Position numbers and translations under genes: made by a program. Shown in pieces: positions 62,396 through 64,000 of a DNA stretch of 64,000 bases. The stretch is from positions 1 to 64,000 of the forward strand of contig NZ_CAKKLY010000017.1 of assembly GCF_918698095.1 (NCBI RefSeq), written 5' to 3'. The notes under the pieces are model-generated. The model saw only the letters and a list, made by a program, of their open reading frames with translations, was not told the DNA's origin and did not search any database. Within the stretch, counting starts at the first letter, position 1; each line of letters opens with the position of its first letter. Source of the DNA: Arthrobacter sp. Bi83. GTDB taxonomy: Bacteria > Actinomycetota > Actinomycetes > Actinomycetales > Micrococcaceae.

Positions 62396-63412
62396 GTGAC
62401 CATTGTCGACAACGCTGTGTACGTCGAAGGCCGCCGGACGGCGGACCCTGAGGGGCTGGAGGAGACGTATTTCCTGCTGCGCCAGCGCGAGGGAATGGCA
62501 TGGATCGGTCTCTACCGGCCGGATGCGCCGGAGTTACGTTCGGTGGCCGACGAATTTGATCTCAGCCCGCTGGCAGTCGAGGACGCGCTGACCGGCCACC
62601 AGCGGGCGAAGCTGGAGCACTACGGCGAGACCCTGTTCATGGTGCTGCGCCCGGCCCGCTATCTCGATGACGTGGAAAAGGTGGAGTTCGGCGAGATCCA
62701 CATCTTCATTGGGCCCGACTTCGTGGTGACCGTCCGCCATGCCGAATCGCCGGACCTGGCCAAGGTTCGCCGGCGCATGGAATCCCAGCCCGGGTTCCTC
62801 GCCCTCGGGCCGGATGCGGTGCTGTACGCCATCCTGGACCAGGTGGTGGACGAATATGAGCCCGTGGCCGCCGGCCTCGAGAACGACATCGATGAAATAG
62901 AGGACGAACTCTTCGGCGCGGACCCGGAGGTCTCCCGGCGGATTTATGAGCTCTCCCGCCAGGTCATCACGGTCCAGCGCGCCACCGGGCCGCTGGCCGG
63001 CATCCTGCAGGCGCTCATGACGGGTACGCCCGACCACCACCCCGGCCCGGAACTGCAGGACCACCTCCGGGATGTCCTGGATCATGTCCTGCGGTTGAAC
63101 GACCGGATCGCGTCCTTTCGCGCCCTGCTCCAGAATGCGCTCGCGGTCAATGCTGCCCTCGTGGCGCAGCGGCAGAATGATGAAATGCGCCGACTCACTG
63201 AGTCCAGCTTCGCCCAGAGCGAGCAAGTCAAGAGGATTTCCTCGTGGGCGGCCATCCTCTTCGCGCCCACGCTGATCGGCACCATCTACGGCATGAACTT
63301 CCACTCCATGCCTGAACTCGACTGGGTTTTCGGCTACCCGATGGCCATCGGCCTGATGGTCGGCATGGGCATAATCCTGTACGTCGCGTTCAAGCGCAAC
63401 AACTGGATCTAG
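62396..63412 (+). CDS. corA: CorA-family magnesium/divalent cation transporter
   Basis: 338 residues from GTG 62396. A large N-terminal cytoplasmic domain (LEETYFLLRQREGMAWIGLY, LEHYGETLFMVLRPARYLDD) is followed by a long helix (DRIASFRALLQNALAVNAAL) and two transmembrane segments with the pore motif YGMNFHSMPEL (the conserved GMN). It forms a pentameric channel for Mg2+ or Co2+. Length is typical. Ends at a hairpin (63649-63683). Confidence 0.93.
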   Translation: MTIVDNAVYVEGRRTADPEGLEETYFLLRQREGMAWIGLYRPDAPELRSVADEFDLSPLAVEDALTGHQRAKLEHYGETLFMVLRPARYLDDVEKVEFGEIHIFIGPDFVVTVRHAESPDLAKVRRRMESQPGFLALGPDAVLYAILDQVVDEYEPVAAGLENDIDEIEDELFGADPEVSRRIYELSRQVITVQRATGPLAGILQALMTGTPDHHPGPELQDHLRDVLDHVLRLNDRIASFRALLQNALAVNAALVAQRQNDEMRRLTESSFAQSEQVKRISSWAAILFAPTLIGTIYGMNFHSMPELDWVFGYPMAIGLMVGMGIILYVAFKRNNWI

Positions 63413-63648
63413 GGTAGCGGCGGAGGCCTACCCATCCCGCCGCCCGGGCCGAAAGAGACTGATCTGTCCGATACCCAATTTGGGTGGGGTCAGGCGCCAG
63501 GCAGCGAAATCCTCAAGTTTTCCAGAACCTGCCCCGTCCACACTGGCCGTGTTCCATCCTCATTGCGGCGGTGGCGCAGACATCCGAAGCCCGGGAAATG
63601 CCCAAGGGCCATCCCTTGAATCCTCGGGGATCTGCACTACAGGGGAAC

Positions 63649-63683
63649 GGCAGGCCTGCGGCTCTTTGGGTCGCAGGCCTGCC
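63649..63683. terminator. Palindromic hairpin between convergent genes
   Basis: GGCAGGCCTGCG (63649-63660) pairs with CGCAGGCCTGCC (63672-63683), 12 bp, 11-nt loop, followed by CTCTTCTTT. It lies about 235 bp after the corA stop and just before the leftward small gene. The 236 bases 63413-63648 show no gene. Confidence 0.75.
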
Positions 63684-63686
63684 CTC

Positions 63687-63726
63687 TTCTTTAGTGGACC
63701 AGCTCGTTCTTTAGTGGACCAGCTCG
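63687..63726. repeat. Exact 20-bp tandem duplication across a stop codon
   Basis: TTCTTTAGTGGACCAGCTCG occurs at 63687-63706 and 63707-63726. The right copy contains the end and stop of the leftward small gene; the left copy is the duplicated remainder. Confidence 0.88.
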
Positions 63727-63923
63727 CGGGTCAGGCCGTAGGGGACGTCGTCGCTGAGTGAAACGGTGTAATGCCCGGGGCTGAGCCACGTGACCAGAAT
63801 GCCCTTGTCGTGGGTGCGGGAAGCGACCATCTGGAGGTCCCGGACCACGGAATTTAGCCGCTCTTCGACGTGGCGGGCGCTGTCCACCTTCACTTCGACG
63901 GGTTGGGCGGTGGTGGTGTTCAT
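63711..63923 (-). CDS. Small protein, paralogue of 16327-16524
   Basis: 70 residues from ATG 63923 with AAAGG eight bases upstream. The strand-helix-strand-strand pattern (VEVKVDS, HVEERLNSVVRDLQMVAS, GILVTWLS, GHYTVSLS) aligns with the 65-residue protein at 16327-16524. No known domain; function unknown. Its 3' end is duplicated in tandem. Another small reading frame is upstream on the same strand. Confidence 0.65.
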   Translation of the reverse strand: MNTTTAQPVEVKVDSARHVEERLNSVVRDLQMVASRTHDKGILVTWLSPGHYTVSLSDDVPYGLTRELVH

Positions 63924-63941
63924 GGTGGGATACCTTTCTGC

Positions 63942-64000
63942 TTAGTCCTGGGTGCGCTTCACGGTTGTCCCGGTAAGGGGGACCGTGACGTCGCCGCCGA
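63942..64000 (-). CDS. C-terminal end of an unidentified protein (partial)
   Basis: The last 18 codons plus a TAA stop (63942-63944) are present; the gene extends past 64000. The tail reads GGDVTVPLTGTTVKRTQD. It lies 18 bp upstream of the small-protein gene on the same strand, so they are probably cotranscribed. Too little is visible to name it. Confidence 0.5.
   Translation of the reverse strand, partial: GGDVTVPLTGTTVKRTQD

Noticed and set aside
1..64000. CRISPR array, tRNA, rRNA, transposase or prophage
   Set aside because: No regularly spaced repeats, no cloverleaf, and no integrase or transposase motifs were found. The repeats present are hairpins, tandem duplications or operator-like.

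Overview
The window is 64 kb of high-GC DNA with dense, often overlapping genes. Family content (PucR, FCD-type GntR, IclR and LacI regulators, DUF6221, DUF1992, NUDIX-phosphatase fusion, APC and NCS1 permeases) and codon use suggest an actinobacterium of the Micrococcaceae, most likely Arthrobacter or a close relative such as Pseudarthrobacter. This is inferred from gene content, not from a marker gene. I saw no rRNA, tRNA, CRISPR array, transposase or phage module.

Layout. 1-2,908: leftward PucR-type regulator, glutaminase and (cut off) amino acid permease. 3,107-6,665: DeoR regulator diverging from a KDPG-type aldolase, an MFS transporter and a P-loop kinase, probably for a sugar acid. 6,792-7,895: solitary HSDR_N nuclease-like gene. 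8,078-15,246: FadR-type regulator and six-gene operon (MFS, LerK, DerI, LerI, OiaC, ApnO) that reads as a D-apionate to D-erythrose 4-phosphate pathway. 15,331-16,211: probably leaderless ArsR regulator and AHSA1/SRPBCC protein. 16,993-23,997: LacI regulator and ABM protein diverging from a SAF-type dehydrogenase, a TRAP transporter and a 3-hydroxyisobutyrate-dehydrogenase-like enzyme. 24,196-26,370: aldehyde dehydrogenase and adenylate kinase.

27,927-34,850: a 1,845-residue secreted haem peroxidase with calcium-binding repeats, then a membrane-anchored metalloprotease. 35,230-44,419: housekeeping and accessory genes (NUDIX, ABC exporter, CDF transporter, CPA1 antiporter fused to a UBP zinc finger, several small proteins). 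44,661-48,710: flavin reductase, IclR regulator, MHS transporter, threonine/serine dehydratase. 48,822-53,900: MatC-type carrier, CaiB CoA-transferase and a fused AccDA carboxyltransferase with a divergent GntR regulator, a candidate malonate or dicarboxylate pathway. 54,837-57,580: NCS1 permease and a cyclase-SnoaL fusion. 57,814-64,000: secreted beta-propeller-like protein, cupin, large APC permease, CorA transporter and small proteins.

Two non-coding themes cut across the map. The first is a family of at least 13 hairpins sharing the core GACGGCGGG/CCCGCCGTC, almost all at gene 3' ends. The second is a set of three short tandem duplications that each sit on or beside a gene's stop codon. 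Most operons are preceded by clear inverted or direct repeats, listed as candidate operators.
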